A stretch of DNA of 64,000 nt from Aureivirga sp. CE67 (GTDB lineage Bacteria > Bacteroidota > Bacteroidia > Flavobacteriales > Flavobacteriaceae): the NCBI RefSeq assembly GCF_015767245.1, contig NZ_JADOTV010000015.1:44130-108129 (forward strand), given 5' to 3'. The stretch's first letter is position 1. Each line of letters begins with the position of its first letter. The translations under genes and the position numbers were made by a program. The notes under the pieces were generated by a model. The model saw only the letters and a list, made by a program, of their open reading frames with translations, was not told the origin of the DNA and searched no databases. Positions 18,685-27,483 of the stretch are shown here, in pieces.

Positions 18685-20919
18685 TTATCTAATAATAGTA
18701 ATCGTTCCTTTCGCTTTAATAGAATTGTTTGATTTAATTATATAATAAAATACTGGTGTGTTTCTTGAGTTTTTTGCTGCATTTAAATCACCTTGAGTAG
18801 GCCAATTATTTTTATAATTAACTGTTGAGAATATTCTCTTTCCTCTAGTGTCTAAAATTTCAACATTTGTTTCGTCATTTGTATACATTGATGGTAAGAT
18901 CCACTTATCATTATATCCATCGTTATTTGGTGTAACAACATTTGGAATCTCCTCTTTTTCAGCATCATTTATTTCTACAGTAATTTCATTGATTACCTCA
19001 CATTCATTAGAAATTGCTTTAACAGTAAATACTCCAGCTTCATTTACAGAATAAATTGGTGAACTTGATAATAAAGTTCCTGCCTCATTATACCATTCAT
19101 AAAACTCAGCTCCTTCTACAATAATATCTTGGAATTCTCCTCTATTAATAACAATATTAGTTGATGGAGAAATTGTGATACTTGAAGCATCAAATGTTTC
19201 TATTTCAATAGAATCACTTTCAATTGTACATCCATTATAATCTACAGCAACATAATATGTCCCTTCTTCACTTGCCGTAATTGAAAATGAATTTGAATTT
19301 TCAATTGGTGAATTATCTTTGTACCATGTATATGTTAAATTGTCATTTTGGTATGTAGATAAATTAACTTCACTTCCCTCACATAATTTATCATGACTAG
19401 CTATAATTTCGAATGTAGGTAAAACTATCGCAGCATAAGAATTCGATAAAGTTTCAAAACCTTTATAAGATGCATTTACTCTATAGTTTCCGTTTTCGTC
19501 CTCAGAATCAACAACGAACTCATTAACTGATGAATCTATAGATTGATTATCTTTAAACCATTCTAAATCTATATTATAAATTTCATCTGAAGCTATTATT
19601 TCTCTTTCCCCATTAGTTAAAATAAATTTAGCTTCTGTAACGGCCATTCTAAGCTCGTTATTTTCACAAGGATTTGAAGAATTTTCTTCTTCTGCTAAAT
19701 CTTCTCCAATTTGAACCTCTATCCCCTCAGCACCAATTGCAGTTTTTTCTTCAGACATAATTGATTCATTACAGTTTTGTGCCGAAGTAACCTCTACCTT
19801 ATACACTCCTAACTCTGAAACTGTTAAAGTTGAATCTGTTTCACCATCTAAAATCTCCCCATCCTTATACCATTGAAAAGTAGCATCTGTAGTATTTGCA
19901 ATTACAGTTAAATGCTCCGTTTCATTTTCTAATAAAACAAAGTAGTCAGATTGTATACTTACAAAGTCAACTTCTAATTCACCATAAACAACTGTAACTT
20001 CTTGTGAAACTGATTCACAAAGAGAACTTTTTGCTTCAAAATAATAAACTCCTTCTTGTTCTTGTCCATTAGGAACTGTAAGACTATATAATTCATGTCC
20101 TTCAGAGATTAACTCTCCATCTTTATACCATCTATAAATATAACCTGGATCTTGTTCTGTAGCATTTAAAACTAAATCACTTCCCTCACAAACTTCCACA
20201 ACATCTTCAGAATTTGCTTCAATAACAGCATTTAATTGAGGGGAAATTTGTAACTGAACTTTAATTGTTCTTGGAATATTTGTATTGTTTTCAGAACAAA
20301 TACCATAATTTAATTCTGCATAGTACTCTCCTGGATCAAAAGTCGTGAAAGCCGTTGAAGTTTGAGTCATTAACTCATCATTTTTATACCAGTTTATTGC
20401 ACAAGCATTTAAATCTTCTTCACTGTTTGAAAGAGCTAAAGATAATTCTCCAGAAGCACAAACAAATGATGTTGTACCCATCATAGGTTGACCATTAATT
20501 AATAAAACTAAATTGGAATCAATAATTTTATAAGCTCCAAAAGAATCTGATGGTTCTCCTTCAATCATCGGAGATGAAGAAACAACCTTAACTCTATAAT
20601 TTTCTCCATGTGTATTTTCTGGCAATTTAAAAGTTATATTTAAATAAGCTCCTAATTGTGAAATCTGTACATCACTATCAGCAAGAATAACTCCATTATC
20701 GAAATTACCGTCAAGATCTGATAGTTTTACTTTAAAACCTGGATTAGATCCAAAGCCTGAAGAAATGTGAACTTTCATCTCGAAATCAGTATGATTTGCA
20801 GATGAACATGCATTATCAAACATCAGCTGAGGAGCTGAAATACTTTGAGAATGAACTACATAAGTGCTAATGAAAAATATTAACACAAATACTTTTAGAA
20901 ATAATTTTTGTGGGGACAT
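18685..20919 (-). CDS. sprC: Secreted Ig-like-repeat protein with T9SS type B C-terminus (SprC-like)
   Basis: A 744-residue secreted protein, first gene of the operon. Signal peptide (residues 1-25, ending VVHSQ). The body holds about six Ig/PKD-like beta-sandwich modules with the recurring pattern C...L.....Y.WYKDG ... G.Y.V (YRWYKDGELISEGH, FQWYKDGEILDG, YTWYKDNSPIENS). The last about 90 residues (IPNVVTPNNDGYNDKWILP to TITIIR) form a CHU_C / gliding-motility-associated C-terminal domain, the type B signal for T9SS export. Gene order suggests SprC. Upstream, TAAAAATA (20963-20970; minus-strand TATTTTTA) with a TTG 16 bp away is a near-consensus promoter. Confidence 0.72.
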   Translation of the reverse strand: MSPQKLFLKVFVLIFFISTYVVHSQSISAPQLMFDNACSSANHTDFEMKVHISSGFGSNPGFKVKLSDLDGNFDNGVILADSDVQISQLGAYLNITFKLPENTHGENYRVKVVSSSPMIEGEPSDSFGAYKIIDSNLVLLINGQPMMGTTSFVCASGELSLALSNSEEDLNACAINWYKNDELMTQTSTAFTTFDPGEYYAELNYGICSENNTNIPRTIKVQLQISPQLNAVIEANSEDVVEVCEGSDLVLNATEQDPGYIYRWYKDGELISEGHELYSLTVPNGQEQEGVYYFEAKSSLCESVSQEVTVVYGELEVDFVSIQSDYFVLLENETEHLTVIANTTDATFQWYKDGEILDGETDSTLTVSELGVYKVEVTSAQNCNESIMSEEKTAIGAEGIEVQIGEDLAEEENSSNPCENNELRMAVTEAKFILTNGEREIIASDEIYNIDLEWFKDNQSIDSSVNEFVVDSEDENGNYRVNASYKGFETLSNSYAAIVLPTFEIIASHDKLCEGSEVNLSTYQNDNLTYTWYKDNSPIENSNSFSITASEEGTYYVAVDYNGCTIESDSIEIETFDASSITISPSTNIVINRGEFQDIIVEGAEFYEWYNEAGTLLSSSPIYSVNEAGVFTVKAISNECEVINEITVEINDAEKEEIPNVVTPNNDGYNDKWILPSMYTNDETNVEILDTRGKRIFSTVNYKNNWPTQGDLNAAKNSRNTPVFYYIIKSNNSIKAKGTITIIR

Positions 20920-21004
20920 AATTAATAATTATTTAAAAAATTAATATAATTTTTCAACTTGTTAAAAATACACATTTTTTTTTTATCAATCCAAAAAATA
21001 TCAT

Positions 21005-21039
21005 AAAAAAAAAACCTGCCATTTAAATGACAGGTTTTT
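21005..21039 (-). terminator. Intrinsic terminator of the RNase G/E gene
   Basis: Hairpin with arms CCTGCCATTT / AAATGACAGG (one C-A mismatch) flanked by A and T runs. On the minus strand it is followed by a T-tract. It lies 30 bp past the ribonuclease stop codon. Confidence 0.7.
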
Positions 21040-21068
21040 AAGTCGATATTGTATAGCTTTACCTTACA

Positions 21069-22598
21069 TTAATTCGTCTTAAAAAAACGATATTGTAAAT
21101 ATTGATAAGCATCTCTTGGTAATATTTTAATCCACTTTTTATACTTCAAAAACCATTTTACCTGAATAGATAAAAATCCTTGTTTTAAGTATGCAGCTAC
21201 AAATGGATGAACATTTAAAGTGATTTTCTTATAATTATTATCTGTAATTATTTTCTCCAATGTTCCTTCAATCTTGTCTATTACAACAATTGGAGCATCA
21301 ACTTCACCTTCGCCATTTGGGTTTGGCTCTTTGGTTTTGATATTCATCTCTGGTCTAACGCGTTGACGTGTAATCTGCACTAAACCAAACTTACTTGGAG
21401 GTAAAATTTTATGTTTTGTTCTATCGAATTGCATTTCATTTCTCAAATGCTCAAATAATTTCTGCCTATGTTCTGCAGAATGCATATCGATAAAATCAAT
21501 TACGATAATTCCTCCCATATCACGTAATTGCAATTGTCTTGCAATTTCTGTTGCTGCAATTAAATTTACTTCTAAGGCAGTATCTGCTTGTGATTCAGAT
21601 TTATTGGATCTGTTTCCACTATTCACATCTATCACATGCAAAGCTTCTGTGTGCTCTATCACAAGATAAGCACCTTTGCTCATCGAAACTGTCTTTCCAA
21701 AAGATGTTTTTATTTGTCTTTCTATTCCGTATTTTTCAAAAATAGGAACATTAGATTGGTGAAGTTTAACAATAGATTCTTTCCCTGGTGCAATTTCCTT
21801 TAGATATTCTACAATTTCCTGATTTAAAACCACATCATCTGTGATAATATTTGTAAAGGAATCATTGAAAACATCTCTTAAAATTGAGGAAGCTCTATTT
21901 AACTCACTTAATATTTTTGTTGGGGTCTGTGTGCTTCTACTAATTCTTTCACACATTTTCACCCACCTTTCTAAAGAATTTTGTAAATCTTTGTCTAATT
22001 CTGCTACTTTCTTATTCTTAGCAACAGTTCTTATGATTACTCCAAAACCTTTAGGTTTAATACTTTTTACTAGTCTCTTTAATCTTTCTTTCTCGGCATT
22101 ATTCCCGATTTTTTGTGATACTGAGACTCTGTTTGAAAAAGGCACCAAAACTAGATACCTTCCTGCAATGGATAACTCTGAACTGATACGAGGGCCTTTT
22201 GTAGAAATTGGTTCTTTTACAATTTGAACCAAAATATTTTGTCCAGGTTTTAAAACTTCGGTGATTCCTCCGTTTTTATCAATATCTTTTTCAGGTTGAA
22301 AATTTTTAAGTGTAAAATCTTTTTCTTTTCCTGAAATTACTCCCTTAAGGAATTTATTTAATGATAATAATTGTGCTCCTAAATCATGATAATGTAAAAA
22401 TCCATCTTTCTGATATCCAACATCAACAAATGAGGCATTTAATCCTTTTAAAACTTTTCCAGTTTTGGCTAAAAATATATCACCTACTGAAAATTTGTTA
22501 TCATTTGTTTCTTTATTTAGCTCAATTAATTTACCATCTTTTAGTAAAGCAAAGTCAATATCAGAGGAACTTGATCTAATTATTAATTCTGTTTTCAC
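21069..22598 (-). CDS. rng: Ribonuclease G/E family endoribonuclease
   Basis: A 509-residue cytoplasmic RNase. The N-terminal S1 RNA-binding domain spans about residues 35-130 (GDIFLAKTGKVLKGLNASFVDVG, then KDGFLHYHDLG). The RNase E/G catalytic core includes EHTEALHVIDVNSGN (DNase I-like subdomain), GGIIVIDFIDM with two metal-binding acids, and LVQITRQRVRP. Length matches RNase G (about 490 residues); there is no E. coli RNase E-type scaffold tail. It processes rRNA and degrades mRNA. It is downstream of HU and the 29-residue protein, with a hairpin in between, so it is probably expressed partly by read-through. Confidence 0.93.
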   Translation of the reverse strand: MKTELIIRSSSSDIDFALLKDGKLIELNKETNDNKFSVGDIFLAKTGKVLKGLNASFVDVGYQKDGFLHYHDLGAQLLSLNKFLKGVISGKEKDFTLKNFQPEKDIDKNGGITEVLKPGQNILVQIVKEPISTKGPRISSELSIAGRYLVLVPFSNRVSVSQKIGNNAEKERLKRLVKSIKPKGFGVIIRTVAKNKKVAELDKDLQNSLERWVKMCERISRSTQTPTKILSELNRASSILRDVFNDSFTNIITDDVVLNQEIVEYLKEIAPGKESIVKLHQSNVPIFEKYGIERQIKTSFGKTVSMSKGAYLVIEHTEALHVIDVNSGNRSNKSESQADTALEVNLIAATEIARQLQLRDMGGIIVIDFIDMHSAEHRQKLFEHLRNEMQFDRTKHKILPPSKFGLVQITRQRVRPEMNIKTKEPNPNGEGEVDAPIVVIDKIEGTLEKIITDNNYKKITLNVHPFVAAYLKQGFLSIQVKWFLKYKKWIKILPRDAYQYLQYRFFKTN

Positions 22599-22693
22599 TC
22601 TGAATTGTTTTTAAAATCTATAAAATAATAGATTTGGTTAAAGTAAATAATATCTTGTCTATAATATTTCAAAGAACTCTTTTCAATAAGAAA

Positions 22694-22713
22694 AAGTAAG
22701 CATATGCTTACTT
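22694..22713 (-). terminator. Palindromic terminator overlapping the stop codon of the small ORF
   Basis: The perfect 20-bp palindrome AAGTAAGCATATGCTTACTT contains the TAA stop (22708-22710) of the 29-residue gene. On the minus strand it is followed directly by a short T-run (TTTC). It probably works as a partial terminator or processing hairpin before the RNase G/E gene. Confidence 0.6.
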
Positions 22714-22797
22714 CTTCTTGTGTCTATTTTGTCTAGATCTTTTCTTACGTTTGTGCGTAGAGATTTTACTTCTCTTTCTTTTCTTACCACTTGGCAT
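22708..22797 (-). CDS. 29-residue AURKAIP1/COX24-domain protein (bS22/mS38-like)
   Basis: A very short, extremely basic protein: MPSGKKRKRSKISTHKRKKR, then nine more residues ending HKKK. The pattern K-(I/M)-x-x-H-K-x-K-K-R-x-R is that of the AURKAIP1/COX24 domain, which includes mitochondrial mS38 and actinobacterial bS22. Proteins of this kind bind the small ribosomal subunit, so a ribosome-associated role is likely but inferred. It sits between HU (40 bp upstream) and RNase G/E. Its stop codon lies inside a palindromic terminator. It is easily missed by length-filtered gene calling. Confidence 0.8.
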   Translation of the reverse strand: MPSGKKRKRSKISTHKRKKRSRQNRHKKK

Positions 22798-22837
22798 AAT
22801 ATTGAATATTTTAAGTTAATAAATTTATTTGAACTTT

Positions 22838-23134
22838 TTAGTCTTCTACAACTTCTACTTTAGTTTTTACTCCTTCAATGAATACTTTCGCAGGTTTGAA
22901 AGCTGGGATATTGTGAGCAGGTATTTTTATCGTTGTGTTTTTTGATATATTTCTTCCAGTTTTTTCAGCTCTTTTCTTGATGATAAAAGATCCAAATCCA
23001 CGTAAATATACGTTGTTACCGTTTTCAAGAGACTCTTTTACTTCTGCCATGAAAGCCTCAACAGTTGCCAATACATCAGCCTTTTCAATTCCAGATTTTT
23101 CTGAAATATTCGATACGATATCTGCTTTAGTCAT
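22838..23134 (-). CDS. HU-family DNA-binding protein
   Basis: 98 residues from the ATG at 23134 (MTKADIVSNISEKSG). Upstream in-frame codons back to 23197 are excluded because they run into the promoter. HU/IHF hallmarks: the helical N-terminal dimerisation part, then GNNVYLRGFGSFIIKKRAEKTGRN, the DNA-binding arm around IPAHNIPAFKPAK, and an acidic tail (VEVVED). It is a nucleoid-associated protein that bends DNA. A consensus Bacteroidota promoter lies 43 bp upstream of the start. It is divergent from mutY. Confidence 0.93.
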   Translation of the reverse strand: MTKADIVSNISEKSGIEKADVLATVEAFMAEVKESLENGNNVYLRGFGSFIIKKRAEKTGRNISKNTTIKIPAHNIPAFKPAKVFIEGVKTKVEVVED

Positions 23135-23169
23135 TTTTGTATGTATTTTTATAATAAAATTAAAGGCTG

Positions 23170-23197
23170 CAAATATAAGCTTTTTAAATAACTTCAA
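23170..23197 (-). promoter_or_regulatory. Consensus Bacteroidota promoter for HU
   Basis: On the minus strand a TTG (23197-23195) is followed after exactly 17 bp by TATATTTG (23177-23170), the full TTG-N17-TAnnTTTG pattern. The expected start of transcription is about 30 bases before the HU ATG. This also supports the shorter HU start. Confidence 0.75.
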
Positions 23198-23264
23198 AAA
23201 GCTAATTGATTAAAATTTAACGATATAAAAGTATTAATATTGCAAATTCAAAATCTAGAACTAT

Positions 23265-24329
23265 ATGTTTCATAATACACTGTTAAAGTGGTACTTAGAA
23301 AATAAAAGAAATTTACCTTGGAGAAATTCTTCCGATCCTTATCATATATGGATTTCAGAAATCATACTTCAACAAACAAAAATAGAGCAAGGATTACCAT
23401 ATTATGAGAAATTTATAAATAATTTTCCAAAAGTGGAAAATCTTGCAAATGCAGACGAAGAAGCTATCCTTAAAATGTGGCAAGGACTAGGGTATTATTC
23501 TCGTGCAAGAAATCTTCATTTTTCTGCAAAATATATTTTGAATGAATTAAATGGAGAATTTCCGAATACTTATAAAGAGCTTTTAAAATTAAAAGGTGTT
23601 GGTGATTATACTGCTTCCGCTGTTGCTTCTATTTGTTTTGATGAAAAAACTGCTGTTGTAGATGGGAACGTATATAGAGTTTTGGCTAGATATTTTGGAA
23701 TTAACACTCCTATTAATTCTACAAAAGGGATTAAAGAATTTAAAGCTTTGGCTCAAAGTTTAATTTCTGAAGAAAAACCTGGAGAATACAATCAAGCAAT
23801 TATGGATTTTGGCGCAACGCAATGTAAACCTCAAAATCCTCTTTGTGATTCTTGCCCTTTTAATGAAAGTTGTATTGCTTTGGCTAAAAATGAAATTTCA
23901 AACTTACCTGTCAAAGAAAAGAAAACTAAAATTTCTAAAAAGCATTTCAATTTCATCATACCTATAAATAGTAACAACAAAACTATTTTAGAAAAAAGAA
24001 CTTCAAAAGGTATTTGGTTAAATTTATATCAATTTCCACTTTTTGAAACAAAATCTGAACTTACTGAAGAAAATTTTGAGATAGAAAATATAGTTGAAAA
24101 ATATAATTTTGATATCAATACTATTAAATTATTTAACAATGAACCTATAATTCATAAATTATCACATCAACATATTCACACAAAGTTTTGGATTATTAAC
24201 ACATTTTCTGATAACGAAAATTTTATGGATTGGGATGAAATCCATCAATTTCCAGTTCCTATTTTAATTCATAATTTTATAAAAGAATTCGAACAAAAAA
24301 GAATTTTTAGTACATTTGATACTGAATAA
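23265..24329 (+). CDS. mutY: A/G-specific adenine glycosylase
   Basis: A 354-residue base-excision-repair enzyme that removes adenine opposite 8-oxoguanine. HhH-GPD fold: LPWRNSSDPYHIWISEIILQQT near the start with the catalytic Glu, LKGVGDYTASAVASI (helix-hairpin-helix) and VVDGNVYRVLAR (catalytic Asp). The [4Fe-4S] motif C-x6-C-x2-C-x5-C lies at Cys187, 194, 197 and 203. A NUDIX-like C-terminal domain (about residues 225-350) recognises 8-oxoG. It is the first gene of the conserved flavobacterial order mutY-ssb-gldE-gldD; the ssb start is 13 bp after its stop. Confidence 0.95.
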   Translation: MFHNTLLKWYLENKRNLPWRNSSDPYHIWISEIILQQTKIEQGLPYYEKFINNFPKVENLANADEEAILKMWQGLGYYSRARNLHFSAKYILNELNGEFPNTYKELLKLKGVGDYTASAVASICFDEKTAVVDGNVYRVLARYFGINTPINSTKGIKEFKALAQSLISEEKPGEYNQAIMDFGATQCKPQNPLCDSCPFNESCIALAKNEISNLPVKEKKTKISKKHFNFIIPINSNNKTILEKRTSKGIWLNLYQFPLFETKSELTEENFEIENIVEKYNFDINTIKLFNNEPIIHKLSHQHIHTKFWIINTFSDNENFMDWDEIHQFPVPILIHNFIKEFEQKRIFSTFDTE

Positions 24330-24342
24330 AAACTCAAAAGCT

Positions 24343-24783
24343 ATGGCTGGAACTCTTAACAAAGTAATGCTAATTGGTCATCTTGGAGATAATGTGAAAA
24401 TGCATTATTTTGAAGAAGGAAATTCTATCGGAAGATTTCCTCTTGCAACCAATGAGACTTTTATCAACAAAAAAACAGGAGAAAGAATTACAAATACGGA
24501 ATGGCATAATATTGTAGTTCGAAATAAACTTGCTGAAATTTGTGAAAAATATCTTACAAAAGGCGACAAAGTATATTGTGAGGGTAGAATCAAATCTAGA
24601 CAATGGGAACAAGATGGTGTAACAAAATATACTACGGAAATTCAAGTTACAGATATGACCTTCTTGACTACTAAAAAAGATTTGAATCAAGCCAAAGAAG
24701 GAGGAAATCAAAATCAGATAAAAGAAGATAATTCTGTTTTGAAACCTTCTCCAAAAAATGAAGAAGAAGATTTACCATTTTAA
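24343..24783 (+). CDS. ssb: Single-stranded DNA-binding protein
   Basis: 146 residues from the ATG at 24343 (MAGTLNKVMLIGHLGDN); an in-frame ATG at 24316 lies inside mutY and is unlikely. OB-fold features: VMLIGHLG, the ERITNTEWHNIVVRNKLAEI strand-helix segment and KVYCEGRIKSRQW. It ends in the acidic protein-interaction tip EEEDLPF. It coats ssDNA in replication and repair and recruits partners through that tail. It lies between mutY and gldE on the same strand. Confidence 0.95.
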   Translation: MAGTLNKVMLIGHLGDNVKMHYFEEGNSIGRFPLATNETFINKKTGERITNTEWHNIVVRNKLAEICEKYLTKGDKVYCEGRIKSRQWEQDGVTKYTTEIQVTDMTFLTTKKDLNQAKEGGNQNQIKEDNSVLKPSPKNEEEDLPF

Positions 24784-24803
24784 TAACCTTAAATTTTAAT
24801 TAA

Positions 24804-26162
24804 TTGGACTCAGGACCCGCCAGTATTATTACATTATTTTTTCAATTCGATTGGATTGTACTAGTTGATACAATCATATTATTAGTATTACTAATTCTTT
24901 CCGCAATGGTTTCTGGTGCAGAAGTTGCTTTTTTCTCCCTAACTAGAGAAGATATTGACGAAGCGCAGAACTCAAACTCTGCACAGCAACAACTTGTTGT
25001 AAAACTACTAGAAAAACCAAAAAAATTATTAGGAACCATTCTGATTTTTAATAATTTCATCAATATTTTAATTGTACTATTACTTACTGTTATTAGTACG
25101 GAGATATTTAAAGGTATCGAAAAAACAATTGTAATTCCTTTTATTGATTTTAATACAGGAATCAGCAACAAAACTTTTTTTGATATTGTTATTGCTACTT
25201 TCTTAATCTTACTTTTTGGTGAAGTTCTTCCAAAGGTTTATGCAAACAGAAATTCACTGAAATTTGCTACATTAATGGTAATTCCTCTAAAATACCTTAA
25301 TATTTTACTTTCTTTTTTAACAAGTATTTTATTAGCAATTACAAATCTTATTGAAAGAGGACTTCAGAAAAATAAATCAGATATTTCTGTAGAAAGATTA
25401 TCCGAAGCTTTAGAACTTACTTCAAACACTGCCACAACAGAAGATGAACAAAGAATTTTAGAAGGAATTGTAACTTTTGGAAATACAGATACTAGTCAAA
25501 TTATGACTCCAAGAATTGATATCTGTGCTATTTCGGATGAAGAAACTTTTGAAAATGTGGTGGAATCTATTACTAAAAATGGTTATTCTAGAAATCCTGT
25601 TTTCCATGAAAATATAGATGAAATCGTTGGAGTTCTTTATGCAAAAGATTTAATTCCACATTTAAATAAAGAAGATTTTGATTGGAAAACATTAATTCGT
25701 TCGCCATATTTTATTCCTGAAAATAAAAAACTGGACGATCTTTTAAGTGATTTTCAAGAAATGAAAAACCACCTAGCAATTGTGGTAGATGAATATGGAG
25801 GTACTTCTGGAATTATTTCCTTAGAAGATGTAATCGAAGAAATTGTAGGAGATATTACTGACGAGTTTGATGATGACAATTTATCTTATTCAAAACTGGA
25901 CAATAATAATTATGTTTTTGAAGGAAAAATAACACTTAAAGATTTTTGTAAAGTTTTAGAGGTTGATGATGCTATTTTTGAAGAAGCAAAAGGAGAAGCA
26001 GAAACTTTAGCTGGATTAATTTTAGAAATTTCTTCAAGATTTCCGAAAAAGAACGAAAAAATAATTTTTGAGAACTTTACGTTTATTATTGAAAGTGTAG
26101 ACAAAACTCGTATTAAACAAATCAAAGTAACAACCCAAGATGAACAAAAAACAACTAACTAA
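24804..26162 (+). CDS. gldE: Gliding motility-associated protein GldE (CNNM/CorC-like)
   Basis: A 452-residue membrane protein. Residues about 12-195 form a CNNM/DUF21 transmembrane domain (MVSGAEVAFFSLTREDID, ILLFGEVLPKVYANRN). Two CBS domains follow (MTPRIDICAISDEETF; ENKKLDDLLSDFQEMKNHL) and then a CorC/HlyC-like C-terminal domain (about 365-445). The only suitable start is TTG at 24804; the next ATG would remove the first membrane segment. Known GldE proteins are needed with GldD for gliding and T9SS function in F. johnsoniae. The end overlaps gldD by 23 bp, indicating translational coupling. Confidence 0.92.
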   Translation: MDSGPASIITLFFQFDWIVLVDTIILLVLLILSAMVSGAEVAFFSLTREDIDEAQNSNSAQQQLVVKLLEKPKKLLGTILIFNNFINILIVLLLTVISTEIFKGIEKTIVIPFIDFNTGISNKTFFDIVIATFLILLFGEVLPKVYANRNSLKFATLMVIPLKYLNILLSFLTSILLAITNLIERGLQKNKSDISVERLSEALELTSNTATTEDEQRILEGIVTFGNTDTSQIMTPRIDICAISDEETFENVVESITKNGYSRNPVFHENIDEIVGVLYAKDLIPHLNKEDFDWKTLIRSPYFIPENKKLDDLLSDFQEMKNHLAIVVDEYGGTSGIISLEDVIEEIVGDITDEFDDDNLSYSKLDNNNYVFEGKITLKDFCKVLEVDDAIFEEAKGEAETLAGLILEISSRFPKKNEKIIFENFTFIIESVDKTRIKQIKVTTQDEQKTTN

Positions 26163-26721
26163 TACATTAATCTTTTTATCTTTTTTATCTATATTTTCTT
26201 TCTTCAGTTGTTCTGATGAAGATGTGATTCCAAAACCAAATGGTTTTTTAAGATTAAAATATCCTGAGGCAAAATATATTTCTTTTAAAGAAGATTGTCC
26301 TTATGTTTTAGAATATTCAGATCAAGCAACTTTTTCTATCAACCAAAGATGTTGGGGAGAAATTAGATATCCAAAACTTAAAGCGACTTTACATTTGACT
26401 TATCGTCCAATTAACGGAAATTTAGATGATGTTTTAAGAGATGTAGAAAAATTAACTTGGGAGCACACACAAAAGGCAGACGCTATCAACGCTCCAAAAG
26501 TTTATGAAAATGCAAAAGATAATGTGTATGGTAGTTTAATGAAAATTGATGGAAATGTAGCTTCTAATATTCAATTTCATGTTACAGATAGTACCAAAAA
26601 CCTTTTATCTGGAGCTTTATATTTTGAAGTAAAACCAAATTATGACTCTATCGTTCCAGCTATTGAATACATTCAAAAAGATGTGCAACATTTAATGGAA
26701 TCTGTTCGTTGGAAAAACTAA
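26140..26721 (+). CDS. gldD: Gliding motility lipoprotein GldD
   Basis: A 193-residue lipoprotein with signal peptide and lipobox (IFSFFSC, Cys24). GldD features follow: PKPNGFLRLKYPEAKYISF, QRCWGEIRYPKLKATLHLTY and QFHVTDSTKNLLSGALYFE. It is required for gliding and T9SS function in F. johnsoniae; the exact biochemical role is not known. It overlaps the gldE 3' end by 23 bp and is followed by a bidirectional terminator. Confidence 0.93.
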   Translation: MNKKQLTNTLIFLSFLSIFSFFSCSDEDVIPKPNGFLRLKYPEAKYISFKEDCPYVLEYSDQATFSINQRCWGEIRYPKLKATLHLTYRPINGNLDDVLRDVEKLTWEHTQKADAINAPKVYENAKDNVYGSLMKIDGNVASNIQFHVTDSTKNLLSGALYFEVKPNYDSIVPAIEYIQKDVQHLMESVRWKN

Positions 26722-26742
26722 AAGACAAAACATATTATAAAT

Positions 26743-26771
26743 AAAAAAGGAACTTTCTCAGTTCCTTTTTT
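26743..26771. terminator. Bidirectional intrinsic terminator
   Basis: Stem AAAAAAGGAACT / AGTTCCTTTTTT with loop TTCTC, between the convergent gldD (+) and lipoprotein (-) genes, with T-tracts on both strands. Confidence 0.8.
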
Positions 26772-26776
26772 TTATG

Positions 26777-27409
26777 TTATTTTTTCAAACCTAAAATAGT
26801 TGCGACCAATTTTTGTGCAAAATCTTCTGAAACTGACGAAATAGAACCTGGATCTGTAATTTCTGAAGTTGTAACGGAGATTAATTGTTTATCTTCTGGT
26901 AAAGTTAAATTATAAACTACCGTTTCCAAGGTATAGGTTTTAGAAACTGTATTATACCCTGGATGATGTACAACAAAGGCATTTGTACCCCAATAATATC
27001 CAAATCGATTGTAAACATTATAATAATTTGCAGTGGTATATCCTGGAACATGATTTCTCATTTTTTCAAAATCTACTACACGAGTAATTACAACATTATC
27101 AAAACCTTTTTGTACAATTTGTTTTTTAAATCGTTCAATTTGTTTTGTTTTCATTTTTTTAGAAAGTTGCAAATCAGGAAAAACTAAATAACTCTGTTCT
27201 GCATCTACTCCATGTTTCTGAAAATCTTTTGTAACTCTATCCTCTGAGATTGTTCTGACTTGCAGTCTATCTGACACATTCACTACAAGTGTTTTTCCTT
27301 CACGTATCGTTCCTACATCTGCGGATTTCCAAGCATCGGTAATCCTGACAGCGGAACAACTTCCTAACATAGCTGCTAAGACCACTAATAAAACTATTCT
27401 TACTTTCAT
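26777..27409 (-). CDS. Hypothetical lipoprotein (DUF4136-like)
   Basis: About 210 residues from MKVRIVLLVVLAAMLGSC (lipid-attachment Cys18); an ATG four codons upstream (27421) is an alternative. The mature part has a strand-helix pattern seen in small periplasmic lipoproteins: TDAWKSADVGTIREGKTLVVNV, a central KKQIVQKGFDNVVITRVVDFEK segment, and a Tyr/Asn-rich stretch (TTANYYNVYNRFGYYWG) ahead of TYTLETVVYNL. It resembles DUF4136-type lipoproteins only loosely. Convergent with gldD; no operon partner. Function unknown. Confidence 0.65.
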   Translation of the reverse strand: MKVRIVLLVVLAAMLGSCSAVRITDAWKSADVGTIREGKTLVVNVSDRLQVRTISEDRVTKDFQKHGVDAEQSYLVFPDLQLSKKMKTKQIERFKKQIVQKGFDNVVITRVVDFEKMRNHVPGYTTANYYNVYNRFGYYWGTNAFVVHHPGYNTVSKTYTLETVVYNLTLPEDKQLISVTTSEITDPGSISSVSEDFAQKLVATILGLKK

Positions 27410-27483
27410 CACCATATTCATTTAAAGTTTAAAATAAATATAGCCAAAAAACTTATTAATAGCTTGTTAAAAATAAAAGAGGA

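Noticed and set aside
21539..22579. Several plus-strand frames of 68-128 codons opposite the RNase G/E gene
   Set aside because: Antisense to a strongly conserved gene, with no domain, promoter or plausible start.
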